Source of the DNA: Cymbidium sinense
Lineage: Eukaryota > Streptophyta > Magnoliopsida > Asparagales > Orchidaceae
Direction: 5' to 3'
DNA length: 64,000 bases
Assembly: GCA_021442155.1 (NCBI GenBank)
Contig: CM038229.1
Location: forward strand, 95,946,271 to 96,010,270
Shown: positions 34,200 through 46,420 of the stretch, piece after piece
How positions within the stretch are numbered: the stretch's first letter is position 1
Layout of the letters: each line of letters starts with the position of its first letter
Program-made: the position numbers and the translations under genes
Notes under the pieces: generated by a model
Seen by the model: only the letters and a program-made list of their open reading frames with translations
Told to the model about the DNA's origin: nothing
Databases searched by the model: none

Positions 34200-34700
34200 C
34201 CTCTTTAGATCTCTCTCAAAAATATAATAATATGTTTAAGATTCATCTTGTCAACTTCTAATTCCTCTTAAGTTATCCTCTATGTGACTTCTCAAGTCAT
34301 TAATCTATTGATCATAAACTGTGGGTGTCATAATGATTTATCATAATGTTATTCTTTAAAAGTTGGTTTCCTTATATTAATTTTCTCTTAATGCCGGTAA
34401 AATTAATTGATAAACATTATCACCAGTCTTCTTTAGAAACATTAATGGCTTATAATAAATTATTTTAAGATTTTTTTCTTTTGCATTTGGTTTCTCCTTT
34501 TAGATATAAGGCCATACCATTACTCCTTAAAGTTATTTTCTATTTGATGTTAGTCATGCCAACACTTATAGCCATAGGGATCTATAATGGGGCTCTAAGG
34601 AGATCATATCCCTATTGAATTAACTTATTATTGTTAAAGTACTAGTAAGTATCACTTAAATTAAAAGTGAATGTGACCAAAAATAAGTTGTAGTACATCA
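34200..34700 (-). pseudogene. Possible gypsy integrase C-terminal remnant
   Basis: One minus frame near 34370-34450 reads YYKPLMFLKKTGDNVYQLIL plus P. This resembles the GPFKVLKKIGDNAYKLELP-type segment after the integrase core of plant gypsy elements. The surroundings are full of stops. Confidence 0.35.
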
Positions 34701-35253
34701 TATTTTCTCCTATATATTTTGAGATTATAAAAAAAAGAATTCTAAGATAGAGTTTTATAAATGGGGCTCTAGGGGATTTGCCACCAACACTATTTGATAC
34801 GATCAATGCCCATCTCGACTAACCAATAATAAATAAATCATCGACATAATATATTGATTTCACTGAAATTGCATTTTTTTAAATGATTTAATAACTATGT
34901 CATACATCTAATTGTCATTATGGCGCAATTATAAGAATTAATGCCAAATATAATTTATTACTCTTAAGATGTAGAAGTTTTAATGCAGAGGTATAATTAT
35001 TAGCAAATTTATATAGTTTACATATTACAAACTTTTAATATCTAATAATTATTCTTTTTTATGACACTCAAAACAAGATAAAACAATTTATATAATAATT
35101 CTAATAGCCTTCTTTAAGAAATAATGCACAAAAAAACTGACAATCTTGAAAACCCCAATTAATTACTTATTTGGAAAACATATACTTAAAGAATCAAATT
35201 ATATCCAACTCAAATAAATTCACTAACTATGCAAATAATTAATAATAAATAGA
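34701..35253. other. AT-rich spacer, nothing recognised
   Basis: Low-complexity AT sequence only. Confidence 0.5.
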
Positions 35254-35640
35254 AGGGAAATTCATATACATTGCACATGCATTTACATATCTAATACAAG
35301 AATATAATATCATTCTTGCAAGCCAAACCCCTATATATTCTTTAATAAAAAAATTACCCAATAACAAAGATTTCCTTTAAAATAAAATAAAAAAGGAAAT
35401 TTGCATACATATCACACAATTCTTATGCATTTACATATCTAACACCTAAAATTTCATATTTACAAATAAAACACCTTTCCTATACTTCAAAAGGTGAATT
35501 TTACTCAAAAATTAAGTGCTGTTATAATAATAAAAATTTAGGTGTTGTATGGCAAATATTATTTTGAAGAGCCTATGTTGAGTAGTTCACATGTAAGTTT
35601 GCCATTCAAATGAAAAACTGTATGTAAGCTCACATCCAAA
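35254..35640. repeat. MITE-like foldback with duplicated left end
   Basis: GGGAAATTCATATACATTGC (35255) and GGAAATTTGCATACATATCA (about 35396) start two similar segments that both run on to CATTTACATATCTAA. The second has a loose complement ending GTTCACATGTAAGTTTGCC (near 35610) and a central AGGTGTT. Part of this pattern recurs at 21290-21520. Confidence 0.45.
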
Positions 35641-37140
35641 CGAAAATTAATTTTCCAAATAAAAATTTATAGAACAATCAGACCATCATCATCATCAGAA
35701 CCACTGATCTCATCTTTGATGTTTCCTTCTCATGTAATTCAAATAAACATATGGTAGGATCATGACAATATCATTTTTATAACAATAAAATTAGTAGTTG
35801 GGTCAAGAAAAATATCATTAATATTTATTGGAGGGACAGAAAATAATAAATACGTTCCCTAGTTGTTGTCACAACACCGATATATTTAATGCTAAAAGAT
35901 GATATATTTTCAGTTTGGTGGCTGTCTCTTCTTGTTCTCTTCTTCTGAAGGATCTTGACAATAAGTTTTGTTGAGGGTGTTTAATGGAAGAGAATAACTA
36001 TATTGTTTTTATAATTAATGAATCACCAATTCTTAATATTTTTAATTCTCATAGTATTTATTTTACAGTTTTATACCTTTTAAAATATTTTATTCAGACC
36101 CTCCTTAAATAAAATATCACAATGTATTCTGAATCTGAGCTTAGTTCCATCAAAATCTATTCTTAAAAGGTTCCTTTGGTTGCTTGAAGTTACAGTAGAA
36201 TAGCTATGATCATGCAACGTACTATAATTAAAATAGTAAAAGTTTTGAAAAAAAAAAAATTTATCATTTTCTGATAATACGTACAGCTCAACTGCTCATT
36301 TACAGTGTGATGTAATTGTATTAATCAGCAGTTCATGCGCAGAAAGAAACGCAAAGAAAGAATTAATTAAACCAGCAACTTGTAATTCCTTGTATATTTA
36401 TATATAGTTGTGACTGAAGCTTATCAGTTCTTAACTACGACTGAAAATATAATGAAAATTTATTACATTTCCTTAAGAAGATTCAATCCAGATTAAAAAA
36501 ACAAGAAGAAAAAAAAATCTTATCCTTCCTATCTTTTCATAATTCAGACTTCAAACACTTCACGTCATGTTGGCAATCAATCTTTCCAATATAGAACACA
36601 CACAGAGTAAAGGAGTAGATGCTTTCCTCTTTAATGAATAATAATAGCATTAATTTTTTTATATATTTTTATTTATATATATAGTCAGTAAAAAACTTTA
36701 ATGTTGCAATTCTCCTTGATCTCAGGCCTACTGTAATGGTTTTTTTTTTTCTGGAAAGAAAGTGTTAAACTATATGCTTATTTCACCTTGTTCAAAAAAC
36801 AAAGAAATAAGATGGAATTACAGACTAGCCATCATATGTTGAAGTTGGAGAAGAAATTCAAAACCCTAATCGCAATAGTGTGGAGAAGAAAACAAATTAC
36901 TCGGATCAACATTAAGCGAATATGAATGAAGCCCAGTTTTGAAGGATCTTAGAATACTCAAACAAATAGAAAAAAAAGTTTCAGCAAATAGATAGGACTA
37001 GAGAAACTAAGCTGCGATCTTAAACAACATATTATTCAACTAATTAATTACCTTCAGCGCTAACTCGATCTTCGCAATAAGAAGAACTTAAAGAAAGGTA
37101 GGTAGTCATGAGCTTTATCTCCTCGAGAATGTCATAAAGG
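35641..37140. other. Spacer; may include the 3' part of the MIR164 transcript
   Basis: No protein gene is seen. The part close to 37140 is less repetitive than its surroundings and would belong to the MIR164 primary transcript, which runs leftward. (CATCAT)-type and A runs are scattered. Confidence 0.45.
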
Positions 37141-37256
37141 GGCAAGCAGCCGAGATGGAGAGGGAGTGCACGTGTTTCATCAATCACTGATGATCATCTA
37201 TCATCAGACAGCCATGAACACGTGCCCTGCTTCTCCAGCTCGGCCTACTTGACCCA
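37141..37256 (-). ncRNA. MIR164: MIR164 precursor (microRNA against NAC-domain mRNAs)
   Basis: The minus strand holds a plant microRNA hairpin. The mature 21-mer (37217-37237) begins TGGAGAAGCAGGGCACGTG and ends TT. Its first 19 bases equal miR164a, and only the last two differ from the usual CA. The opposite arm at 37154-37174 starts CACGTGCACTCCCTCTCC and pairs with it, leaving a 2-nt 3' overhang, as a true miR164* does. GCCGAG/CTCGGC closes the stem below, and a loop of about 42 nt joins the arms. In plants miR164 guides cleavage of CUC/NAC1-type NAC mRNAs that set organ boundaries and root and leaf development. A TATA motif lies about 105 bp upstream. Confidence 0.95.
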
Positions 37257-37360
37257 TAATTCTTCTTCTTCCTTCTCCCCTTTATCGATTCAACTGTTGA
37301 GGGGAGAACAGAAGTTGATGACATGAAAATAGCACTGAACTTGCATCGATCTACTGTGAG

Positions 37361-37368
37361 AATTTATA
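37361..37368 (-). promoter_or_regulatory. Candidate TATA box for MIR164
   Basis: TATAAATT on the minus strand, in the context GTGTATAAATTCTCAC. It would place the transcript start near 37335, about 80 nt before the stem. Confidence 0.5.
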
Positions 37369-37830
37369 CACACAAACACTTAAGCTTAGCAATCATAAAG
37401 TATTGTTGATAACGGTTAGAGGTTAGGCTAACTAAAAGGAAGTGTGGTTGATGAATTGCTATAATGAACAATCACCTACCTGAGAGAGCCGTTCTCATCA
37501 GCAGCTGCAGAGCTCAACAAACCACTTTGGAAGGAAGCGAAGGCAAATTTTGCTGAGAGATAATCGCCAATTCTGTTAGTTCCAGCTTATACATATAGCG
37601 CTAGTATCTGATGAATATGCCTGAAATAAAAAGGTCTGCTATTGTTGATCTAGATTGTTGGATAATCGAAGGGATAAGCTTGTAATTTCACACCGTTCGT
37701 ACTCTTGTGATCGGAGATTCTATGTTTGTCGAATTGGCAAGTTTAGATTATCCAAGTAATAAATAGTCGGGTATGACTCTATTCTTATCTTTTCCATTTA
37801 TGTATATCTGAAAGTAAAATATTTTATATA
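37369..37830. other. Upstream region of MIR164
   Basis: No repeat or frame recognised. CAGCAGCTGCAGAGCTC (near 37500) is a short palindrome-rich patch. Likely promoter sequence by position. Confidence 0.4.
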
Positions 37831-37835
37831 AATAT

Positions 37836-38660
37836 TGTTGCGCTAAATTAGTTGCGATAGAGTAAAGTTTACGTCTTAAAATTGTGAAATCCAGCATCTG
37901 GTATTTAAAGAGTGAACAACAGAATTTTACATGGAAAATCTCGAAAAGAGGGCTGGCAGGTGAAATCTTCCACTATGTATTTGTTTGAGAGTCTGTTTTT
38001 TAGATACGATAACATAATTGTATATGAGAGGCGACAGAATCCCAAAATCGACAACAACAACCATATAATCACGCGTTCGAGGTTGTAGCGGTTGCCGGTA
38101 GCGGATGATGATAAGCAATGAGGCAGTGATGAAGGTGCGTGATGGAGGCAAGCGGAGATTGATATGGCGAGGGATCGGCGGTGGCGGTGACGAGGGACGG
38201 CGGCGTGGCCGGCGGCGGTGGTTAATCAAGGTGGTCGGCGACCGTCGAATGGTAACAATTATGCCTTGAGGATTTTCAAGCTTTAGAGCTCTCTCTCTCT
38301 CTCTCTCTTGCTCCTCATATGAGGAATGAGGCTATTTATAGATTGGAGGAGTGGAGTCTCTGTAAATACATACAAAATCGAACCACTCCACTTCATCTGG
38401 ACGGCTCAAAATGATTCCTTTGATCATTTGATATATTTTAAGTATTTGAATGCTCAAATGAATTGTGAGATATTGGACTTGTTAGATCCCAGGCCGTCGA
38501 GACGCCGATTTACTATAAACACTCCATATTTGAGAGCTATTTAGGGATTTAACCGATATCCCAAAGTTTTGATATTTTAAGTCTTGATCACCGGTTTGAC
38601 CCGGATCAACAAACTGCTTCATCAAGATTCGTCTTTAGTAAAATTTTCAAAGTCATATCA
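37836..38660 (-). mobile_element. Solo LTR of the Tat-like family, 5-bp duplication AATAT
   Basis: It starts TGTTGCGC, ends AGTCATATCA, and is flanked by AATAT (37831-37835 and 38661-38665). The TATA motif TATAAATA reads on the minus strand at 38333-38340. The CT run at 38290-38309 and the GC-rich tract at 38090-38260 are variable parts of the LTR. It lies about 475 bp upstream of the proposed MIR164 TATA box and points toward that gene. Confidence 0.92.
38333..38340 (-). promoter_or_regulatory. LTR TATA box
   Basis: TATAAATA within CTATAAATAGCC on the minus strand, conserved among the LTRs of this family. Confidence 0.65.
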
Positions 38661-39624
38661 AATATAAAACATTTCAGACCACATCAATAAAATAATTTAT
38701 GTCTCATTAAATAACTCATTTTTTTAAAGAATTTATAAGAGTAACTCTAAGAAGATATGAGATTTTTTTATGTAAAAAATAATTTGATATAATCCAATTG
38801 AATATCATAGTTAGAGAAGATATTAATACAATATAATAGATTTGAATTATTGGAGATATCTCTCATATTACGATGCATGAATTTTCATCAGATGATAAGA
38901 TTGTCGATCTCAATCACTGTCTTTTAAGTGAGTGGAGATTACCTATTAGTAGTAGTTAACTATTGGGCGATGATTAGTGGGAAATTATAAGTAGTTATTC
39001 TCGTAGGAAGAAAGCGAATGACTCTGAAGATGAGTATCAAGCGTCAATAACTGACAAACATCAAACCTCAACAAATGTCGAAAGAAGCTCAATTGAAAAT
39101 GTTGAACATTAGGCAATTGTTGTGTAATTTGAACTATTGTTCTCCATATAAGAGTTATAAGAGTGGACACTAAAGACCAAGAAGGCAATAAGAAAATAAA
39201 AACTACTGAACAAGATGATATTTTCATTGATAGCTAGATAGAGACATAAGCACATCTATTTTCAATAAGTTTGATCTTAATTAGTTCACCATCTTATTGT
39301 ATTGTATTACTCTTAAATATAATATTGCACATAAAAATATGTTAAAAAATAATTTAATCTCAATGAAAGTATATTTCTCTTAAAAATTCAATGGTTTTAT
39401 TGTTTAAACATTTGTATTTATTATTCACACTATCAAATTATTAAATATTATTGCTGCACCATCTTACTCTATCAACTCTTGCTAGTTTTTTTAATCTCCG
39501 ATGTTAATATCAAAAAATAACTCAATAACTTTACAAAAGAAATCTTTTAAAAATCATTTATATTCATTTATTTAGAAAATTCGCCAAACAAGCATAACTA
39601 CATTATCTTAAACGAAAATAGATT
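38661..39624. other. AT-rich spacer, nothing recognised
   Basis: An 80-codon minus frame at 38985-39227 has no known domain. No repeat found. Confidence 0.45.
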
Positions 39625-39629
39625 ATTAT

Positions 39630-40591
39630 TGTTGCGTACTAAAAATCATTCGGTAGAATAAAAGTTTACGTCTTGCTTGTTGTGAAATCGAGCACACATA
39701 AATATTTGAAGAGTGAAAAACTCTAGGATTTTTCGTGGAAAAACCCAGAATGAGGGAAAATCATGGGCTAGCAAAAATTTTTATATATATTTTGACTGTT
39801 TTTGATCTGGGATTACAAAATTGTATAGAAAACCTAATCAACGATATAAGTGTGGTTAAAATTTATAACAAGGTGGCTGGTGATAGTGAAGCGGAAGCAT
39901 GGTCGCAGTGATGGTGCGGAGATGGCCGTGATGGTGGCCAGCGGTGGCCGTGGCGAGTGGGTGGTGATGATTGGATGGTGGTTGAGCGGATGATCGATGG
40001 TGTGGCGATGGCGAGCCTGGTGTGGCGGCGGCAATGGTGGCAGCGGTGAGTGGCGATGAAAGGCGTGTGAGGGATGACTATAATGATGGTTGGCGGCGAT
40101 GTGGCCGGTGGCTGGCAGTGATGACTGCGGCGATGGTTGTCGATGCAGCGGTGACCGGCAGTGGTTAACGGCGATCGGCAGTGGAAACCGGCCGGTGGTT
40201 GGCGGCGTCGGTATGGCACTATTATGCTTGGAGAATTTTCAAGCTTTAGAGCTTCTCCTCTTCTCTTTAGCTTGTATGAAGAAATGAGGAGTTATTTATA
40301 GATTAGAAAGAGTACATTTCTATAAATACGCAAAATCCAAACCACTCCATCGGATGACTCGAAATGATTCCATCATCGATGTATTTTAAGTATTTGAATA
40401 CTCAAATGAATGAATTAGGAGATCTTAGGCTTGTTGATCCTCATCAAGACGCTCGATTTATATAAACACTATATATATTTAGAGGCCGATATATAAATTT
40501 TCAATTATATTTTAAGTCTTGATGGTTGGTCTTGACTTAGAATCATTACTTTCGACAAGATTCGTCTTGAGTGGAATTTTCTCTTATATCG
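39630..40591 (-). mobile_element. 3' LTR of the gag/pol-less derivative
   Basis: TGTTGCGTAC to CTTATATC on the plus strand, next to a purine tract read on the minus strand as AAAAAATAGAACC. The Arg/Pro- and His-rich frames at 39834-40219 come from the GC-rich R/U5 tract. Confidence 0.88.
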
Positions 40592-40739
40592 GTTCTATTT
40601 TTTGGATGACATTACTTATTTCATCCAAAATATATTAATTTTAAATAAAACAACTTTACTTATTATTATGATTTGTAATTACATATGTTATATGTATTAA
40701 TTTATTTATTAACTAATTAATTATCTATGTTTATTTATT

Positions 40740-40741
40740 TG

Positions 40742-40784
<43 letters not shown>

Positions 40785-40990
40785 CATTTAGTCTTGAAAG
40801 AGAGGTTTTTTTAATTAAATGTTATATTGAGGAGAGAGTTTTTTTTTAAAAAAATTAAAACCATAATGAGGAGAGGGTTTTTTTTAATTAAATGTCATAA
40901 TGAGGAGATGATTTTTTTAAAAAAATTTAAATGTCATAATGAATAGTGTTTTTTTTCTAATTAAATGTCATAATGAGGAGTTGAGTTTTT
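40740..40990 (-). repeat. (TA)n followed by the AT-rich 35-40-bp array
   Basis: A TA run at about 40746-40782 is followed by about five units of AATTAAATGTCATAATGAGG plus AG and a T run, the reverse complement of 12546-12790. Confidence 0.85.
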
Positions 40991-41194
40991 TTTTAAATTT
41001 ATTCTCTCTTTTCCCTACAATGGATCTATAAAACTCCCGTATGATCAAGTAAGAAGACAAAACTCACATATGCTCATTCTTTTCGTTAGAGAAATTATTT
41101 AGTAGAAGTTCAAGGGCTAGGTAAAAAAAATTTTTTTTTTTTTTTTTGGCTTCCTTCTTCTTAGAAGAAGGTCATTGTTCTTGATCAAGACCAG

Positions 41195-41960
41195 CTCATG
41201 ACGAGCTCATTTTCCCTAGAGGGAGTCTGTCCTTGTCGAACCGACGAGTTTGAGGCTATCAAAGCCCGTAGTTCATACGACAAAGCTCCAGTTTCCCTCG
41301 AGAGGTGTCAACTGTCTCGGACCGACCGGTTTGGAAGCGATCAAGACTGGTTCATATGGCGAGGCTCCAATTTTCCCTCGAGAGTCGTGTTATCATGACC
41401 GGGGTTTATAGCGATCAGACGTAGTTCATCGATGCTCAGTTTTTTCTCGATAGAGGCATCATCATCGTCGGATCGGCCGGGTTGAGCAATCAAGGCGTAG
41501 TTCATGCAGGCTCGTTTTCTCGAAAGAGGCATCCTCGTTGGACCAACCGGGTTTGGAAGCGACCGAGCTCATCACTGGTGAGGCTCCAGTTTTCTTGAGA
41601 GGCCAATTGTCCTCGTCGGACCGACCAGTTCAAGATCAAGACCGAGTTTATATGGCGAGGCTCGATTTTTTGCTCGAAAGAGGCTTCTCCTCGTTGAACC
41701 GGCCGGATTGAAGCAATCAAGACCGCGTAGTTCATACGGCGCTCTAATTTCCCTCGAGAGAGGTGTCAACTTCCTCCAACGGGTTTGGAGCGATCAAGAC
41801 CCATAGTTCACGAGGCTCAATTTTCTCTCGAGCTTTATCCTCGGGAGTTTATAAGCGATCAAGACCCGTAGTTCATATCACAAGGCTCCGTTTTCCCTCG
41901 AGAGAAGCGTCGCCCCGACCGGACGGTTGGAGGTGATCAATGCTCGTAGTTCATAGAAAA
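41195..41960 (-). repeat. About 85-bp tandem array, nine units
   Basis: Same unit as 23816-24640 (GCGATCAAGAC, GTAGTTCATA, TTTTCCCTCGAGAG), with more point changes and small losses. Confidence 0.9.
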
Positions 41961-42099
41961 TTGATTTTCTTGAAACTCCAAATTGATAATTGCCAAGGTG
42001 GTGGGGAAGCATTGATTAGAAATCATTCTGAAAACTCATAAATTATGGTAGATAATTTGAGTGTGATTCTTCATGATGTTACTTGACTTGTGTGGAAGG

Positions 42100-43160
42100 G
42101 TATAATCATCTATTTTTGACCCATCCAGGGTTGTTTGTCAAAGTGTTACTTGATGACATTAACGTATAGAAGAGGTTGAATTAAATCCGCCGAGAATTTT
42201 GGACCCATCCAGGTTGTTTATCAAAATGTTACTTGATGACGTTAACCTATATGGAAGAGGTCAATCAATCAAATGAGGATTTTTGGCCCATCCGGGTTGT
42301 TTGTCAAAGTGTTACTTGATTAACTTATGGAAAGGTCGAATTGAATTATTAAGGATTTGTGACCCATCCAAAGTTGTTTGCCAAAGTATTACTTGATGAT
42401 GCATGGAAGAGGTTGAATCAAATCAGATTTTACTCATCCGGGTTGTTTGTCAAGTATTACTCGATGATGTTAACCTTTATGAAAGAGGAATCGAATCCAC
42501 GAAGAATTTTTGACCCATCCGAGGTTGTTTGTCAAAGTCTTCGGATGATGATAGGAGTAGATGCGAAGTTTTGATCAGGGTTATTTGTCAAAGTCTTACG
42601 ATGACGCTGTGGAGTAGGAAGTTTTGACTATTCGAGGTTGTTTGTCGAGTCTTTGCTCAATGATATTAACCTAGGTGCAGTTTTAACCTATCGAGGTTGT
42701 TTGTTAGAGTCTTTTCGATGGCGTTAACTGAGGAGTAGGTGCAAAGTTTTGACATATCCAATGTTGTTTGTCGAAGTTTTCCCAATGATGTTAACGTGGA
42801 GTAGGTGCAAAGTTTTAACTTATCTCGGTTGTTTGTTTAGAGTCTTTGCTCGATGACATTAACTTGTGTGGATTAGGTCTAAAGTTTTGAACTATCCGAG
42901 GTTGTTTGTCGAGTCTTGGCTCAATGGCGTTAACAGTGAGAGTAGGTGTGAAATTTGACATATCCAAGGTTATTTGTCGAGTCTTCGCCGATGATGTTGT
43001 TGTGTGGTGCGGAATTTTGACTATCTAAGATTGTTTGTCGAGTCTTCGCCGATGGCGTTAACGCTGTGGAGTAGGTCTAATCGAAATCACGAAGTTTTGA
43101 CCTATCGAGGTTATTTTTTGAGTCTTCTTCAATGATGTTAATCTATGTGAAAGGGGTTAA
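42100..43160 (-). repeat. 77-bp tandem array, about 13-14 units
   Basis: Units carry GTTGTTTGTCAAAGTGTTAC or GTTGTTTGTCGAGTCTT, then GATGACGTTAAC. From about 42545 the unit changes: GGAGTAGGTGCAAAGTTTTG replaces GGAAGAGGTTGAATTGAATC. Two unit subfamilies are therefore arranged in blocks, as expected from local tandem expansion. Confidence 0.9.
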
Positions 43161-43464
43161 ATCAAAACATTTATTTGAGCTTATAGCCAAAGTTGCTCCT
43201 TGACTTTTGTCTTTTTCATTAGTATTCGATTTGCTTCTCAAATTAATAATCAATTAGATATCGTATATTAATTTGGATAATCTTTTGAGATTAAGAGTTG
43301 CCTCCCGTGTCCAATAAAAGGCGAAGGATTAAAATTTGATGAATCCTCATTCTTCTTATGTGTTCATTGAGAGTAAGATTTTCGCCATATAGGTGGTGCT
43401 ATTCTAAACATAAAGTCATTATTCATTATGAAGATGTAAAGGAATGTTCCATGATGGCAACAAG

Positions 43465-45305
43465 GCGTCTTAGAAAACCAGTTCTAGAATAAAAGTTTAC
43501 GTCTTAGCCTTGTTGTGAAATCCACACACATAGATATTTGAAGAGTGAACAAGAAACTCCATGATTTTACGTGGAAAAAAAAAGAGGAAAAATCATGGCT
43601 TAAAAAAAAAATTTTCCACTATATATTTATTTTGGAGTACAAAGTTTTCCGTCTGAGATTACGATTGTATATAAGAAAGCGACAATGGGAATCCTAGAAT
43701 CGTAATAATATCAATGGTTAAGCTATAATTGTTGGTGGTAGTTAGTGATGGTGAACAACGAATGTGGCAGCGGTGGCGGTGAGAGATGGCGATGATGGCG
43801 CGGCAACTGGTAGTGTGGACCGGTGCAGTGGTGGATAAGCGATAGTGATTGATGAGCGATGATCTATGGTGGTGCCGGTGGAAGCCGGTGTCAAGCAAAA
43901 CCGGCAGCAGTGGATGGCGTGAAAGCGGCAGCGGGGATACCGAAACGATGGTTGATTCGATGACCGCGGTGAGTACGTGGTGATTGGACGATGGTGGTGG
44001 CAACGAGCGATCAGCGATGCGGCCACGGTGGTGTGGTGGCACCGTCAGTGGTAACTATTATGGAGGATTTTCAAGCTTTAGAGCTCTCATTCTTCATAAG
44101 ATATTTTTCCTTAACAACTTTGAGAACTCTATGTGCTCAGTATAGATTTTCATGTTGTTTCTTGAAAGGTTGAAGGCGATTCTGTTGAGCCCAAAACATG
44201 ATTTAACATCACTAGTAAAAATTCCTTTCACACATTTCAAAATTTTAAATTTATTTGCGGGTTGGAATACTGCATCTAGTTGTAAGGTTAGTTGTATGAC
44301 TTGTGATTCATCACCTATTATTGAGTTTAGTATTTGACACTCTAAAACCTTACAACTAGAAGAAAGAGGAGGAAGGGAATTCTAGGAAAAGTGAGGAGAG
44401 AGGAGAATGATTTTGGATTGGAGAAATGAGGGAAAAAATGAAATTTCGGTTTTATGTGAAGAATGGGGAAGAAAGAAAAAAGAAGAAGAAGAAGAAGAAG
44501 AAAAAGAAGAGAAGTGGGGAGGAAAAATGGTATGTAGTTTTCGGTTTGGAGGAAAGTGGGAGAAAAGAGGGGCTCCTCAGGTTTGGAGGAAGAAGGAAGT
44601 GGGAGGAATCGGTTCTGTTTGAAGTCTTTATTTCAAATTTAGCTTTAGGTTTCTTTAGCATTCTTGAGCAGTTCTTTTATTTTCCATTTTTCCTAAGTCA
44701 AAAGATTTGATGAAATTTGGCGATTTTGGGGAGCGTTGCGGATGTTGGCTCTCGATATACTCTGAGCATGGCGGTGTCTTCGACACCACCAATTTTTTCA
44801 TTTTGTCGCCTAATGAGCACGAGGCCTTCAAACCTAAAAAATACAAGCATTTGTACATTTACATCAGCGTATTCGACTCATTTTTCGCACATTCTGATGT
44901 TGGTAAAGACAGAGTTGGAGATGCCAAAACCAAGTGAGGAACAATGTTCATCTCCGGTTAAGGGAAGAGTGTTACTCGAATGAAGAATGAGGAGTTATTT
45001 ATAGATTAGATGAGTGACATTTCTATAAATGCAAAATCAAATCACTCCAGGATGGCTCGAAATGATTCCTTCGATCATCGATGTATTTTAAGTATTTGAA
45101 CGCTCAAATGAAGTCGAGATTAGGAGATCTTAGGCTTGTTAGATCCGACTCATCAAGATGCTCGATTTGACTATAAAGACTCCATATTTAGAGTCGTGAT
45201 ATCACAAAATTTTTAATTATATTTTAAGCATATGGGTTGTCTGACTCGATCAGTTGTTTTACATCAAGATTCGTGCTTGATTAGCGAATTTTCGGTGTCA
45301 TATCA
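43465..45305 (-). mobile_element. 5' LTR of the derivative, split by an insertion
   Basis: LTR sequence runs 43465-44088, ending GAGCTCTC. It resumes at about 44980 with GAAGAATGAGGAGTTATTTA and runs to the family end TGTCATATCA. The two parts add up to the length of the partner LTR. Confidence 0.88.
44098..44979. mobile_element. 0.88-kb insertion inside the LTR, type unknown
   Basis: It is bordered by ATTCTTCAT (44089-44097) and its complement ATGAAGAAT (44980-44988). It shares three blocks with 48.5-49.5 kb in inverse orientation. The Lys/Glu-rich frames at 44407-44710 are purine-run artefacts. No transposase, no clear direct duplication. Confidence 0.7.
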
Positions 45306-45454
45306 ATTATATTATTATTCTATATTGCAAGAGGTTGTGGCCGCTTAGTTTATGCGCGTATATATATTTAAAATTATGATTAAATCATTTAACATTCACA
45401 AAAATTAGAGTGATTATTAAATGGAGTTGGACTTAATAATATAGTATCAAATGA

Positions 45455-45795
45455 TGCTCAACTAATATACAATTATTATGTATTGATTATAAAATATTGT
45501 GTATTATTATATTATTATATACACAATACATATTTTGTATATATTAATATAATTATTAAATGCGATGATGTCTGTGACTCCCATATAATAATGTCTATTA
45601 TTATATTATTATAAAAAATTAATATTATTAATATTAATATAATATAATACACAAAATCTATTAAATATAACATGACATTTTATGTTATTAAAGTATTATA
45701 TGTATTTGTTGTGTATTAATATAATATTAAATATGCGATAATATACAATATTTTATAATCAATATATAATGATTCTTAACTAATATATAACTGAG
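45455..45795. repeat. AT-rich foldback, about 330 bp
   Basis: CAACTAATATACAATTATTA and TATTGATTATAAAATATTGT on the left pair with their complements near 45740-45795. A MITE is possible, but no terminal duplication was found. Confidence 0.6.
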
Positions 45796-46420
45796 TATTA
45801 TATAATAGTACATTATTAGATTATGAATATAACTCCTATATTCATACTCTTGTCAAATATAGAGGTAGCATCTAGACTCTACTCTAATATTATTCTATAA
45901 AATAAAAATTATAATGACTTGACGGCAAAATAAATGTCTATCTCAAGAGTATCTCGAGACGATAAAAGGGAGCAAGACATTTATTGTTTCTTTCTAAAAG
46001 AATAAAGTCAATAGATACGTGCGTGATCAGAAACAACTTGAAAAATTAAAAATCAAGATATTAGAGTTTTATTTAATTAAAATCGTTTATAAAATAAATT
46101 AACTCCAATATAATTAAAATTTAGTATTAAATAGTGCTTGTATTAAGGCTGTTTGGTTCTTTTAGCATTGTAAAATGAAAATCTGTAAAGTGAATACAAT
46201 TACGAATCTTTTTGTTTGGTTATGTAAAGTAAATACAGTAAACTATATTTTCTGTTTGGTTGGCGATATGTAAAGTAAAGTAAATATCGTATTTTAATAT
46301 TTGGTTGGATGAATATAAATTAAATATTTGTATTCGAATACCTTCAATTAAAAAATAAATATTATCAAATAAAATATAGATAAATTATAAATAAAATTTT
46401 TTTTCTTGACTAAAAAAATA

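Larger units (their letters stand above)
39630..45305 (-). mobile_element. Gag/pol-less derivative of the Tat-like family, duplication ATTAT
   Basis: It is bounded by ATTAT on both sides (39625-39629 and 45306-45310), so it is one insertion. The 3' LTR is 39630-40591 and the 5' LTR 43465-45305. The inside is the family's 3' noncoding region: AT-rich array, 85-bp array, 77-bp array, then 300 bp of leader. Gag and pol are entirely missing. The LTRs are about 962 and 950 bp once a later 0.88-kb insertion is set aside. A decayed primer site lies next to the 5' LTR at about 43446-43464. It would have needed proteins from a full relative to move. Confidence 0.9.

Noticed and set aside
44407..44710. 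Lys/Glu-rich frames
   Set aside because: Caused by a GAA-rich run; complementary to the low-complexity tract at 48.7 kb.
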